Positions 45,196 to 56,146 of a stretch of 64,000 nucleotides of DNA are shown one piece after another. The notes beneath the pieces are model-generated. The model was not told the origin of the DNA. It ran no database searches and saw only the letters and a list, made by a program, of their open reading frames with translations. Origin of the DNA: Diphasiastrum complanatum (taxonomy: Eukaryota > Streptophyta > Lycopodiopsida > Lycopodiales > Lycopodiaceae). The position numbers and the translations under genes were made by a program. The DNA lies in the NCBI GenBank assembly GCA_029204225.1, contig CM055097.1, positions 39,919,106 to 39,983,105 on the forward strand, given 5' to 3'. How positions within the stretch are numbered: position 1 is the stretch's first letter; each line of letters starts with the position of its first letter.

Positions 45196-46378
45196 CCTTT
45201 CTCTCCACCCTATTCAACCGAGCTGTCACCTCTGATTTTCCCTCTCCATGGTCCACAAACCTCATTCACCCTATCCACAAAGGCGGGGACCCCATGAAAG
45301 TTGAAAACTACCGCACCATTATGATCAGTCACCTCTTCGCCAAAGTATATGGTTCTATCCTACAGTCAGAGATCAGTACAGAGATGGATGCTAGATCACT
45401 CCATGCCATTGGATTGGCGGGTTTCAGACCGGGATATACTACATCGGATCATATCTTTACTTTGAGGTCCATCATTGAGGAGGTTAAGGCCAAGAGGGAG
45501 CGTGTATACTGCTGCTTTGTGGATTTCCGCAAGGCATTTGACTCTGTGCCTAGGCATTTATTGATACAAAGACTTCATGATCGAGGCTTTCAGGAGGATA
45601 CTATACAGGCGGTAGTAGCATTGTACAGGCGAGTTATTGGCAGGGTCCGACTATCAGGAGTTATTTCACCGGAGGTAGTCAATACTATTGGTGTCAAACA
45701 GGGATGTCCACTATCTCCTACACTTTTTGGTCTTTACATTGACGAGCTAGAGCATGTTATACAGAGTGATGGAGGGGAGGGTTGTACATTGGGTGACCTC
45801 ATTATTGCTATTCTCCTTTATGCTGATGATGTGGTTTTGCTTTCACGGACGAGAGAGGGTTTGCAGGGACACTTAGATGCTCTTCTTTCTTTCTGCACAC
45901 GGTGGGGTTTGTCGGTGAATGTGGCCAAAACTAAGGTTATGGTGTTCAACACCTCTAGGTCTTTCATGATGCGGCAGGAGCTTCTATGGGATGGTCATCC
46001 CCTAGAGGTTGTTGATTCCTATACATATCTAGGAGTACTATTCTCGGGGCCTACGTTCAGCATGAGACACGCAGCTATTTCCCGGGTACGGAAGGGCTAT
46101 GCCTCACTGGTAGATTTGGAGAGACTATGTTTCCGCTCACACATCAGAGATGCGACTAGTAAGTGTCGGCTCTTTGACACTATGGTTGTGCCCTCAGCTA
46201 GGTATGCTTCCGAGACATGGAGTACTGGTCTGACAGCTACTGATTGGACATATATCTCCCGGCTCCAGATTCGTTTGCTCTCACGGATGATACGGGCTAA
46301 GCCCTCAGTACCACACCAGATTATCTTGGCGGAGTTCGCGGTCCCCCCCATTCAGATTGAGGCCTTATTCCTATTGTG
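45196..46378 (+). pseudogene. LINE C reverse transcriptase
   Basis: LFNRAVTSDFPSPWSTNLIH, PIHKGGDPMKVENYRTIMIS (RT block 0/1), GLAGFRPGYTTSDHIFTLRS, VYCCFVDFRKAFDSVPRHLL (palm FVDFRKAFD, first catalytic Asp), GVKQGCPLSPTLFGLYIDEL, IAILLYADDVVLLSRTREG (YADD intact), LSVNVAKTKVMVFN, YTYLGVLFSGPTF and SRMIRAKPSVPHQIIL, almost the full RT with thumb. The upstream Ser-Leu repeat is CT-tail translation and not protein. One-base frameshift at about 46378: the reading continues in another frame. Endonuclease and ORF1 are absent because of 5' truncation. Confidence 0.92.
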
Positions 46379-47143
46379 ACATTCATACAGAGGGTAGAGG
46401 ATCTTCAGGACGGGGGTACACATTATGTAGTTGCAGCTTTATCTTCATCCCGGCGTCTACACTCAGAGGGACAACTTTTCTCATGGTACTCCCAGGCTTG
46501 CCGTCTCCTCTCCACATTGGGTATCCAGATTAGTGATCTACCTGCGGGCACCCACCAGTACATCAAAGGCCTCCTTTACAGATCATATCTTCATACCACT
46601 TGGCAGGGCCCATTGGGGACCAAGAGTGAATTTTATCGTACACACTTTCTATCTCTTGATCCGGCTGGCTGCCCCATAGTATCTGGTTACTTGCTGAGGA
46701 GTATATCACATAGTCTGCGGATAGCGATGGGTCAGTTTCGGGTTTCTTCACATCGGCTGGCTATCGAGACTGGCAGATACAGTGGCACCCCACGAGAGGA
46801 CCGGCTCTGTAGTATGTGTCTTATGCATGAGACTGAGGACGAGTCACATTTCCTCTTCAGATGTCCAGCCTACTATGAGATACGGGGACGGTACTACTGC
46901 TTGTTCAGAGAGCACCCAGTTACACTTTCTACCTTGATATCTTATGAGGACCCTAGATGTGTAGCACTCGTGATCCGAGAGATGTCAGACCTGAGGAGGA
47001 GGAGACTAGAGGGTACACATTCCCTGACACAGCTGAGCATTGATGAGTGTATATCCCGTCGGAGACAGAGATCCGAGGTACCCATAGGCAGCGACTCAGA
47101 TGGAGAGGCCGAGATTCCCGACTCCTTCGTACACCGGCATTAG
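46376..47143 (+). pseudogene. LINE C C-terminal domain with zinc knuckle
   Basis: Continues the RT protein after the frameshift: ISDLPAGTHQYIKGLLYRSY, MGQFRVSSHRLAIETGRYSG, knuckle CSMCLMHETEDESHFLFRCP (C-x2-C-x10-H-x3-C), YYEIRGRYYCLFREHPVTLS, DPRCVALVIREMSDLRRRRL and an acidic end PIGSDSDGEAEIPDS. The ATG at 46376 is not a real start. The domain is typical of plant L1-type ORF2 and likely binds the element RNA. Confidence 0.88.
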
Positions 47144-47490
47144 AGACCATGTCGACGGCCAGAGAGACAGTCAGTTATTAGATCACATCCCAGAGCGCCA
47201 CGGCAGCAAAGACGACACCGACGGCCTATCCGGCGACAGAGGTCCAGGGCACATCTAATCACACCCTCACAGCATACCATCCACCATTTCTTTCATGCTG
47301 ATGGGCATCGTGATATATGATTCCAGGCTATTGGATCCTGACTGGGCCAGCTGTCTTTATGCATTGTATTTGCAGTTATTTAGTTTTATAGATGATTGAG
47401 CTTTAAGCTCCTATGTGCACACTTGACATGTACCTTTTCTTAGTCCTACGTACCTAAGGGTATTCAAGGACATTAATAAAAATCTTTCTT

Positions 47491-47578
<88 letters not shown>

Positions 47579-47584
47579 TCTCGG

Positions 47585-48910
47585 GCTTCTGCGGACTGTT
47601 CCGCTGCCTGCGCGCCCTTTTTTTTTTTAAAATAAAAAAACGCATCCGAGGCCTGGACGCGTTCTGGGCCCTGGACACATCCAGAAAAAAATTTTAAATT
47701 TTTTTTTGGGACGCGTCCAACCCTGTTGTTGTAAAGCTACCTTTACAAGCTTTACTTCTGGCGCCACTGGCTCCAGCATTGTCCCCGGTGCCAGCAGCGC
47801 CCTTGCCGCTCCCGGCGCCACTGTGACCAGAATCCAGCCGGCGCCAAGTTCCTATGGCTGAAAATCTTTGATCGGTTCTAGCGAAGTCCAGAGAGCTCAT
47901 ATCGATGTGCAATCACCTCACACGATCTAGGCATGATTAAAGGAAGCCTGGGGATCAATAAAGTCTAGAGAGATAAAATGACTTTCTAGAGAGAGAAAAC
48001 GTGCTTTACCAGCCTGGGTAGAGTACTTGGTATGAGGGGAGGTGGCGAATCCCACCAATACTATAGGGAGAGTGCGGGTTGCGACTCAGGGCGAGCTCCA
48101 ACCAAGTCTCAGCCTCCCTTGCTGGAATGTTGTCCTGGCACTCGCCTTGGCATGCCAGCGCCCCGGAGACTAGGGTCGATCACACACTTGAAATGTAACC
48201 TTCTCAGATTTATCAATAAAGTGGGATTTTTCTCAAACTGACTATGATTACCTTCTGGGTTTCAGTGTTCGGTAAAAGCGCCAGTTGTAAGGCCGCTTCA
48301 AACTTTTTTATTTGGCACATAGCTGAGGGTCGTATCCCGAGATGCCAGCGGTATGCCGTCGGGACCATTCGGTCCGTGGCGCCAGCGGTATGCTGTCGGG
48401 ACCATTTGGTCCAAGAACTGGTTGTCTCCATATTTGTCGCGGCTTGTGGTTCTGAGTGTTCCTATGAACGTGAATGGGTTCTAACCTGTCGGCTGAGTTG
48501 GATGGCTTGCTTGGGTGGAAGTTACCTGTTTATGGCTGTCCAGTCTGGCGTGGCGCCAGGTTGGCTTCCAGCGCTCGTGACGAAGCTTTCAGTTGGTTAA
48601 GTCTGATGTAAGTCAGACCACTTGCTTGGAATGGATGTTACTCGTTTGTAACGAAGCTTCGAGTTGGTTAAGTTTGATGTATGTCGGGCGGCTTGCTTGG
48701 AGGGAAGTCCAGTTGGTTAAGTCTGATCGTTGTTGGCGAGTTGGCTGCTTGTATGTCAAGTGGGTTTGAAGGCTGGGAAGCTAAGTCGTGGTTCCCGGCT
48801 CCCTTTGGGATGCCTGCGCTACACCCGCGTCCGGGGGTCGGACGCGTCCCAAGTCCGGGCGTCGGACACGGACACCAAAAGGCTGCGTCCGCGGACCCTC
48901 ATGTTTGCTA
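47585..48910. mobile_element. GACGCGTCC-armed compound repeat F3 with GGCGCC words
   Basis: Left arm 47640-47715 (CGCATCCGAGGCCTGGACGC, CTGGACACATCC, poly-A/T, GGGACGCGTCC). Right arm 48825-48905 (CCGCGTCCGGGGGTCGGACG, GTCCGGGCGTCGGACACGGAC, GCGTCCGCGGACCCTCATGT). The end ACCCTCATGT matches F1 and F2. Between them, GGCGCC recurs in the left part (about 47760, 47814, 47849) and right part (about 48379, 48552), which may be a second nested palindromic family. No domain is recognised in the frames inside (for example plus 48244-48600). Confidence 0.55.
48013..48235 (+). mobile_element. Possible tRNA-derived SINE or tRNA pseudogene
   Basis: CCTGGGTAGAGTACTTGG resembles a pol III A box, and GGTGGCGAATCCCACC, about 15 bp on, resembles a B box (GGTTCGAATCC). 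The spacing is shorter than in a tRNA. Downstream, TTTATCAATAAAGTGGG includes an AATAAA. The identification is weak, and it could equally be part of an LTR. Confidence 0.25.
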
Positions 48911-51040
48911 TAATTGTACACTAGGTCCTAATTACGCTAAGTCAACACCTATTTATTGCTATAGCAAAAGGCCAAAACCCAAAAAAAAATAAAAAATCAG
49001 CATTTTAAATCTCGATACACGATGCAAAAAAGTTTCTTGCTATTCTCCATGGACTTAAAGATTGGTGGCAATATCTTTAGCAAATCCACTTTCGTATGTA
49101 TAATGACCAATAGTCTCCCAATTAGCTTTGTACAAAAGATTTTACTGACCACCAATTTTGTTGGCTTCATTTTTTACAGACATTGCACTTTGACCTTCAC
49201 CACAAATCTCCTAATAGCACTGCTCTCTTTGCCCCTACCTGCTTGCGTACTCACTTTGAGGTATCTAGCACATCCACGACAAGAGTTTCTACACACAAAA
49301 AAAATTGCCACCATCAATATGGCCCCCCATCATTGATCGACGGCTCAGATCAATCAAAAAAAGCCCAAGATCGACCGTTGGTTGTGTGTGGGTCCAATCT
49401 CTTTATTTTTGAGAGATTGAAAGCCATAATTAAAGTTTTCTCATTAAAAAACTTTTAGCTGAAATTTGTGAAAGGGCCCAAAGGCTGGAAACCAACTTTC
49501 AAGGCATTAGAATTTCAAAGTAAAAAGGAGTTGTTTGGCTTAATATATGCCATTTTGCCTAGGCCTCACTATTTTTTGACATTCCTGGGCCATTTTGAAT
49601 CCAAACTGGAGGGAGAAAAGTATTGTACTATTCTCTAATAGTCAGCTACTCTGCAGAGCCTTGAAAGCCACAATCCATCCTCGAGGTATGATTTTCTCTA
49701 TGTTTTACAAACAAAGCTTGCTAGATCACAAGTCGGGCATTTTGTTCAGTCAATGTATGCAGGCTTATAGTTTAAGATCAAGCGAAAGGGTTTGATTTTC
49801 TAGGTTAATCACAAGTTGGCTAGGTGTAGAGTTTTCATCTTCTTTCAGTCAAACTCTTGGAGATGTGAAGCACATCAACCTGTCCTCACAACAGAAACTC
49901 ACTCTTTTTGCTTTGCTAAAGACACTAGCTTTTACCTTTGTTTTCCAAAAAATGTCTTCGTTTTGTCAACAAACCAAGCAACGAGGATCAAAAACAAGAG
50001 AAAAAACTTCAGCACTTGTTGATCACTTCAACAAGATGCACCAGACACTATGAAGTCATAAGGTGGCTTACCTTATTAAAGCTAACCATTTCAACAGCCT
50101 CGACAATAGCCAGAGTGACAACATATTGCAGGAAAGGAAGAATGCGTCCATTATTCATTTGAAGGGTGAATGAAAACATCAAGCAACCTTTGGGTGATAC
50201 CCAAGCATTACCAGCACGGCCTGCAATCCATTCTTAACTTTGAACGTTTTCCTTACGAGCTAAAAATATAAATAAATACAATAGTATTCTTGAAACTATA
50301 ATTGACTATAAAAAAAGAGTAATATGCAAGAATAGCAGCAACTCCTTTTTGGCCCAAATAATTAAATTTGGAAATGCAACCCAAAAGCAAAAATCCTCAA
50401 ACAAAAATGAGAGCCAAATTCAATGTCACAGTTTTTTATTTGCAAATCTCAAAAAAATTACCTTTTCCTTGGCGTTGAGAATCAGCAATACACACTGTAC
50501 CAATAGGCAGAGCATGAAAATTTCTATTGCAATACAGCCATATGTTAGTTCCTGATACAAGCTAGTATACATCAACTCTAGACAATTTTCGTCAAAGACA
50601 ATACATTAATAAAACTAGTGTTAGCCATTTGTCAATGGATAAAACATTCAGAAAATACATTCCCCCCTTTCATCCATAATCTACTCTCAGTCCTCCCATT
50701 TTTGTCATTCTAAGCTCTAACCTAAAGGAAATATAACAAAGACGAAAGATAAAAGGAGTTATAAGCAAACATCACAACAAAACACAAATATAGACAAGCT
50801 TATGGATGTACAATCAACCTAATGTAGAACGGTAGCAAGAGCTTAATCTCCATGAGAAATCTAAGGTAACTCAGTGAAACACATGATAAAGCTATGCTAA
50901 ATTGATAAAATCTGCTCTGAGAGCCAGTCCTTTAATCATCAACCAACGAGGCCTTGGAACCTATTTATATCTCTAGGAGGCTAAACTGAAGTTAAGGTTT
51001 GCACCCTGCCTCTAGAGGATTAAATAACATCCTTACTCAC
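48911..51040. other. Spacer without recognisable gene
   Basis: AT-rich. Plus frames at 49022-49336, 49183-49458 and 49816-50162 have no recognised domain. Confidence 0.5.
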
Positions 51041-51042
51041 AT

Positions 51043-51378
51043 CATCAATGCCCCAGAGAAGGTGTAAGTCACACGCACAAACATACTGGAAGGAAACCAA
51101 TAAGCCGATCTTTATAAGGTAAACCACACACTATCAAGTGACAAATGCTACCCATCAGAAGAGTCATTCCTGACTCACCCCCATGCATTGGAGCTATCAA
51201 CGCCATCAGCCTTACAACATCAATGCCCCAGAGAAGGTGTAAGTCACATGCACAAACATACTGGAAGGAACTAATAAGCCGATCTTTATAAGGTAAACCG
51301 CACGCTATCAAGTGACAAATGCTACCCATCAAAAGAGTCATTCTTGACTCACCCCCATGCACTGGAGCTATCAACGTC
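51043..51378 (+). repeat. Tandem duplication, 175 bp x ~1.9
   Basis: CATCAATGCCCCAGAGAAGG starts copies at 51043 and 51218. Both run through CATACTGGAAGGAA, CCGATCTTTATAAGG and CACCCCCATGCAYTGGAGC with few differences. Confidence 0.9.
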
Positions 51379-52150
51379 AACATCATGCTTCATCAAGCCT
51401 CCAACAACAATTGATGTCCTATACCACCAGCCATCGATGTTAGCTCTCACAAGTCATTGGCATCATAAAAAGGCTAGAGTTATGTCTCAACTATGCACAT
51501 GCTCAAACCATCCACAACCTATCAAATAGACTACATAAATGATAATGGCGCTCTCCTACCTCTATATACACCATACAAGTAGGTCCCACCACAAGCATGG
51601 CCCATGCCTAGATCTATAGCACAAGGCAACCACGCATGTTAACGCATGGCAATAAATATGTCGATAACCCTAGAGCATTCCACCTCATAACAAGGTTGTC
51701 ACCTTACGTGTGTCATTATGGTACATAGCATTCCCTCCCCCTTCGGCCTCAAGGGAGAAAGTAAGAGAATATAAGTCTTAGATGTACTTTCTCATATTGT
51801 ATCCTTGTCGTCCGACTACCTTTCCAAAAAACCAAAAACTCAAAAACCAAATAGTTTCTTAACTCAAGAGGTCATACATCTATGACTCTCTGGTGGAAAG
51901 GACAACCTTATCCTAGAAGGTGAACTTGTTCAGTTGGAGGATCCAAGGTCATGCACCTCAGGTGTGTCATTATGGTACATAACACATATGTCCACATTAG
52001 CTTGCATATTTGTACAACAACCAATGTACGGAGTCCTATCACTTCTCCAGAGGTGAAAGGCGGACTCGGCCAAGAGCAAAGACTTCGCTATTTCCTACAT
52101 GACCATTGAAATAGTCAATGCATGTGCAAAAATCCATGCATGAAGAGAAC
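51379..52150. other. Spacer without recognisable gene
   Basis: No frame or repeat end recognised. A GTGTGTCATTATGGTACATA word occurs twice (about 51708 and 51963). Confidence 0.5.
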
Positions 52151-52153
52151 TAA

Positions 52154-52458
52154 CTACACCCCTTAGTTACAACTATATTTGGATTGAGTACATTAGACTT
52201 GAAATTTGCATATAGATGAAAAGATAATAATATAATTAGACTTGAGAACTGATTATAGCCTAGGGGATACTACACCCCTTAGTTACAACTATATTTGGAT
52301 TGAGTAGATTAGACTTGAAATTTGCATATAGATGAAAAGATAATAATATAATTAGACTTGAGAACTAATTATAGCCTAGGGGATACTACACCCCTTAGTT
52401 ACAACTATATTTGGATTGAGTAGATTAGACTTGAAATTTGCATATAGATGAAAAGATT
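52154..52458 (+). repeat. Tandem repeat, 116 bp x 2.6
   Basis: CTACACCCCTTAGTTACAAC begins at 52154, 52270 and 52386. The copies are nearly identical, and the third stops after CATATAGATGAAAAGAT. Confidence 0.93.
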
Positions 52459-52521
52459 CAAAAAAATTTAAAGATTAAAATCAAGCGAAATATTTGAAGA
52501 ACTAAATTCATGTGAACCATA

Positions 52522-52778
52522 GCAAAGATCATGTACTTTTGATACCTATCTTCCCTTCATTTTTATCTCATGAACATTTCATAGCTTACAAAAAAAATAG
52601 CATTTAATGCCATATTTAAAAACTTTCTAAGAAAAGGTTTCAAATCCAAGCAAAGATCATGTACTTTTGATATACCTTCCCTTCATTTTTATCTCATGAA
52701 CATTTCATAGCTTCCAAATAAAAAATAGCATTTAATGCCATATTCAAAAACTTTCTTAGAAGAAGTTTCAAATCCAAG
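52522..52778 (+). repeat. Tandem duplication, 128 bp x 2
   Basis: GCAAAGATCATGTACTTTTG at 52522 and 52650. Both continue to TAGCATTTAATGCCATATT and GTTTCAAATCCAAGC with small indels. Confidence 0.9.
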
Positions 52779-53480
52779 CTACGAGTAAAAGACTTGAAAT
52801 TCGCATAAGTCGAAAAGGATCGAATCAAGATTTTTTAAAGCTATGTTGCACCCAAGATGACATGCAAACTCGGGTCTCTAGATACTCACACAAGATATCT
52901 CCACAAACATGGGGAACAAAACCCTGATTCGCAGACACACTTCAGTTAAAAAGAGAGAGTAGAAGAGCTTACCAATCCTCACAAGTGGAGGAGCTCCAAC
53001 TGGACCAAACCATATGAGACTCCAACTCAACTAATAGCTCGTGGAGAGTCTCTACGTATCGCTAAGAACCCATAAAAAGACCCAACACTTGAGGCATGAT
53101 AATACTTAAGTGCCATGTGGCAAACTCATCAAGTTTTTATTTAATGACTTCCTATCACCTCAAGCTAGTAGCACCAACATATTCCTGTAGAACTAGCAAC
53201 TCAAGGTATATTTGAGGTGTAGCTCAATGCACCACCATAATGACTAATTAATGGACCATATACTGGGGACCCCATTAATAATGACTTAATAACTTTGGGC
53301 CCCTTTTGACAATTGATCTATAAAGTTTCCATGGAACAAGTACAATAATAAATCACGATGGTACAAATGAATCAGTTTTACATGACAAAATAACCATCAA
53401 CACCATTCTAGACTTACACTCACAACATACATGTTGACAAATATGACATCATGATATGACATAACATACCATAGAATTAA
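52779..53480. other. Spacer without recognisable gene
   Basis: 52975-53055 (GGAGGAGCTCCAACTGGAC...) is a diverged relative of the 54.7 kb tandem unit. Nothing else is recognised. Confidence 0.5.
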
Positions 53481-53481
53481 T

Positions 53482-54034
53482 GAACCGTTATCGGTTCACC
53501 ACGGTTCTGAGAACCGTACAGTGAACCGTACGATTCTTAAAAAACTTTGCCCAGAACCATGGTGAACCGTACTGATTAATTAATTTATTTATTTATTTAT
53601 TTTTGAAGTTGCCCCCCAAAAATATGTAAAAAAGGGGCCAAAAAAATCTGTGAATTCTGTGAAATCTGTCAATCATCTGTGAAATCATCTGTATCATCTG
53701 TCAAATGACTCAAATCATCTGTATCATCTGTGAAAGCATCTGTCAAATCATCTTTATCATCTGTCAAATCATCTGTACATCATGTGAAATCTGTGAAATC
53801 TGTCAAATCAGTGATGATTTCAGATGATTTCACATCTGTCAAATCAACTGTATATCATGTGAGAGATGTCAAATCTGTATCATCTCTGAAATCATCAATG
53901 AAATCCGTGAATTTGGTAATATATTAATAAATTAATTATTTAATTAAATAGAGGCACCGTACCACGGTTCATGAACCGTGGTACGGTTCACCCCACAGTT
54001 CCCAGGACCCACGGTTCTGAGAACCGTGGGTTCT
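53482..54034. mobile_element. AACCGT foldback element with minisatellite centre
   Basis: Left arm (53482-53570): AACCGTTATCGGTTCACC, ACGGTTCTGAGAACCGTA, GTGAACCGTACG. Right arm (53955-54032): a 14-bp-stem hairpin at 53957-53986 (CCGTACCACGGTTC / GAACCGTGGTACGG) and an 11-bp-stem one at 54008-54032. The centre is AT-rich plus a minisatellite of AAATCATCTGT / CTGTGAAATC words (53645-53905), which yields a spurious Ser-Val-Lys-rich frame at 53730-53927. No transposase. Confidence 0.75.
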
Positions 54035-54570
54035 ATGTAACATACATACAATAGCTAATGACGATAATCCAATAGAATGCATGTATACCCTCCATGTGCA
54101 TCTGCACCAGGAAATAATTGATGTAGATTATGTTGGCTCGCAAAGCATGTGTTGAAGTAGATGAATACTTACACAGTGCTTTGCCACATCTTTCCCAATC
54201 CAACTCAAATTCTCACACAATCCTCTAAACATGTCTTCTTGACCGCGATTCACCAAGAGGCAGTCAATACAACAAAGAAAATAAACCACAAGCAGAATCA
54301 GCTAATCCAACTAAGCACGTCTCAATGAACCAAAAAATTCTTGTATGGCTGTAACTGTCTATTATCGGCTAAAATACTGAAAATTTAGCATACTTGGGTT
54401 TTGCACACTTAAAACCCAGCACATCACATGTTTTAGGTCATCTTAGACCATTACTTACACCTCAAACTCACTTTCTCTTTCTCCCTAACAAAACCGAATG
54501 TTCTTCACCAACACCAAGCTTTGGTACAGGAAATAGCATGATAACTAGGGTGTCTAGATGCTCATATAAT

Positions 54571-55014
54571 AGATCTCTACAAGAACCAGACGCTAGATAA
54601 AATAGATAGCACCAAAGAAAGAGCATGAAACCCCAATTTGCACACACAAACAGTTGAGAACAAACACAATTTGCTATATATGAGTACAAACACTTGCTAG
54701 TCCTTACAATGGAGGGGGAGGAGCTCCAACTGGACCCAACACATAAGAGACCTTAACACAAATAGTAGCTTGTGGAGAGTAGCTACTTATAGATCTCTAC
54801 AAGAACAAGAAGATAGATAAAATAGATAGCACCAAAGAAAGAGCATGAAAACCCCAATTTGCACACACAAACAATTGAGAACAAACACAATTTGCTATAT
54901 ATGAGTACAAACGCTTGCTAGTCCTTACAATGGAGGGGGAGGAGCTCCAACTGGACCCAAAACATAAGAGACCTTAACACAAATAGTAGCTTGTGGAGAG
55001 TAGCTACTTATAGC
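54571..55014 (+). repeat. Tandem duplication, 220 bp x 2
   Basis: AGATCTCTACAAGAAC at 54571 and 54791. Both copies run through TAGCACCAAAGAAAGAGCATG, TTGCTATATATGAGTACAAAC and GGAGCTCCAACTGGACCCAA with few changes. Confidence 0.92.
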
Positions 55015-55189
55015 ACAAGACTCATGACAAGACCAAAACTTGATTAAAGGGCCGAAAGAGCTTCAATGCTTTATTGTGAGAAAAATTGCTCAAATGCGCA
55101 TCCTCTTCAAAGATAGACAAATAGATGAAGATAATTTCAAATGAACCTTTATGATTCCCATGTAGCTTCATTTATCAATTGATCTTTTA

Positions 55190-55440
55190 AATAAACCCTG
55201 AAACATGTTAGCTTTCTCATCTGTAACCGTGAAGGGGCTTTTGGCTCAAATCTATTCAAATAAATGCTGGTGTGATGCCTCATTCCTCTTTGAGATTGAT
55301 CCATAGCTCGGGGGCTAGATCCGTTCGATCTAGGATTGGTTGGGTTGGTTTGTCCACCATCCGTTTCCCTTGTGTTGCTTATTATTGGCATGCTTAGAAT
55401 AGGATCCTTGGTATAGGACTTTATAATGGTATCAGAGCCA
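55190..55440 (+). mobile_element. LTR end and primer-binding site of a decayed element
   Basis: TGGTATCAGAGCC at 55427-55439 is the exact plant initiator-Met primer site, so the DNA upstream should be a 5' LTR ending at about 55426 (the final bases TTATAA are not the canonical CA). 55315-55380 (GGGGCTAGA...GGTTGGTTTG...TTTCCCTTG) resembles 25960-26020 inside element G3. The LTR start is not resolved. Confidence 0.6.
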
Positions 55441-56082
55441 ATTCTAAGCACGTTTTGCCATTGATTTGTGCTCAAGAAGGAATCTCAAATTGTGTGGGGA
55501 TTTTTCTGTTGTGTGATACGGAATCTCAACATTTTTTGAGGAATCGTTGGAGTAAGCAACAAGTGGTGAAAATTCAAATTCCTCTTCCCGAGAATCACTT
55601 TTTTGAGGTGCAATTGGTTGTGTGGTAGGTGCACTACCAGGTATGTTTTTAAGCACTTCAAATTGGTATTTAGGAAGTGAGTTTCGGTTTTCTTGAGTCA
55701 TTTATGTTGTCGGTTACTTCATTAGGAGCACTTCTCTGTTTGCAACGGTTGCAAATGCTGATTTTGTGCGGCTTCTTGTGGATCACATAACGATAGTTTA
55801 TGTGGTTGTTGTTGGGCTGTCTTTTGGTTTGTTGATTGAGCCGGATTTGGCTTAAAATGCAATAAAAGCAGGGAAAGATGCTCAATCGGTTACTAATTTC
55901 TTGCTGTGAGTGATGGTGATTTCAAGAAGACATGTTAAGCAAGAAAAACATAAAAAAAAACAGCAAGTTTTTAGCCTCCCTAATCGCGTTGCCCCTGTTG
56001 CCTGGAGTGCGCCCTGTCAATTCCTACCTGCACATGAAAGGAGTAGGAGAGGGCAGAATTGTGCGCTTACCTCTCTCAAGGC

Positions 56083-56146
<64 letters not shown>

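Larger units (their letters stand above)
45196..47580 (+). mobile_element. LINE family C, 5'-truncated at RT start
   Basis: Follows the CT tail of the LINE B fragment without spacer. It carries RT and the C-terminal domain, then a 3' UTR (CACTTGACATGTACC), stem-loop GTACC-TAA-GGGTAT (47460-47473), ACATTAATAAAAATC, (TTTC)n and a CT tail to about 47578. Coding damage is small (one frameshift), so it is the youngest-looking retroelement here. Confidence 0.88.

Noticed and set aside
48013-48090. Functional tRNA gene
   Set aside because: A- and B-box-like words are too close together and no cloverleaf with a proper anticodon arm could be drawn. At most a SINE or pseudogene.
53640-53910. CRISPR-like regular repeats
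   Set aside because: The AAATCATCTGT words are directly adjacent and degenerate with no unique spacers. It is a minisatellite.
55444-55701. 85-codon minus-strand frame with normal-looking composition
   Set aside because: It lies antisense just downstream of a plus-strand primer-binding site, where gag leader is expected. No recognised domain and no splice or promoter signal.
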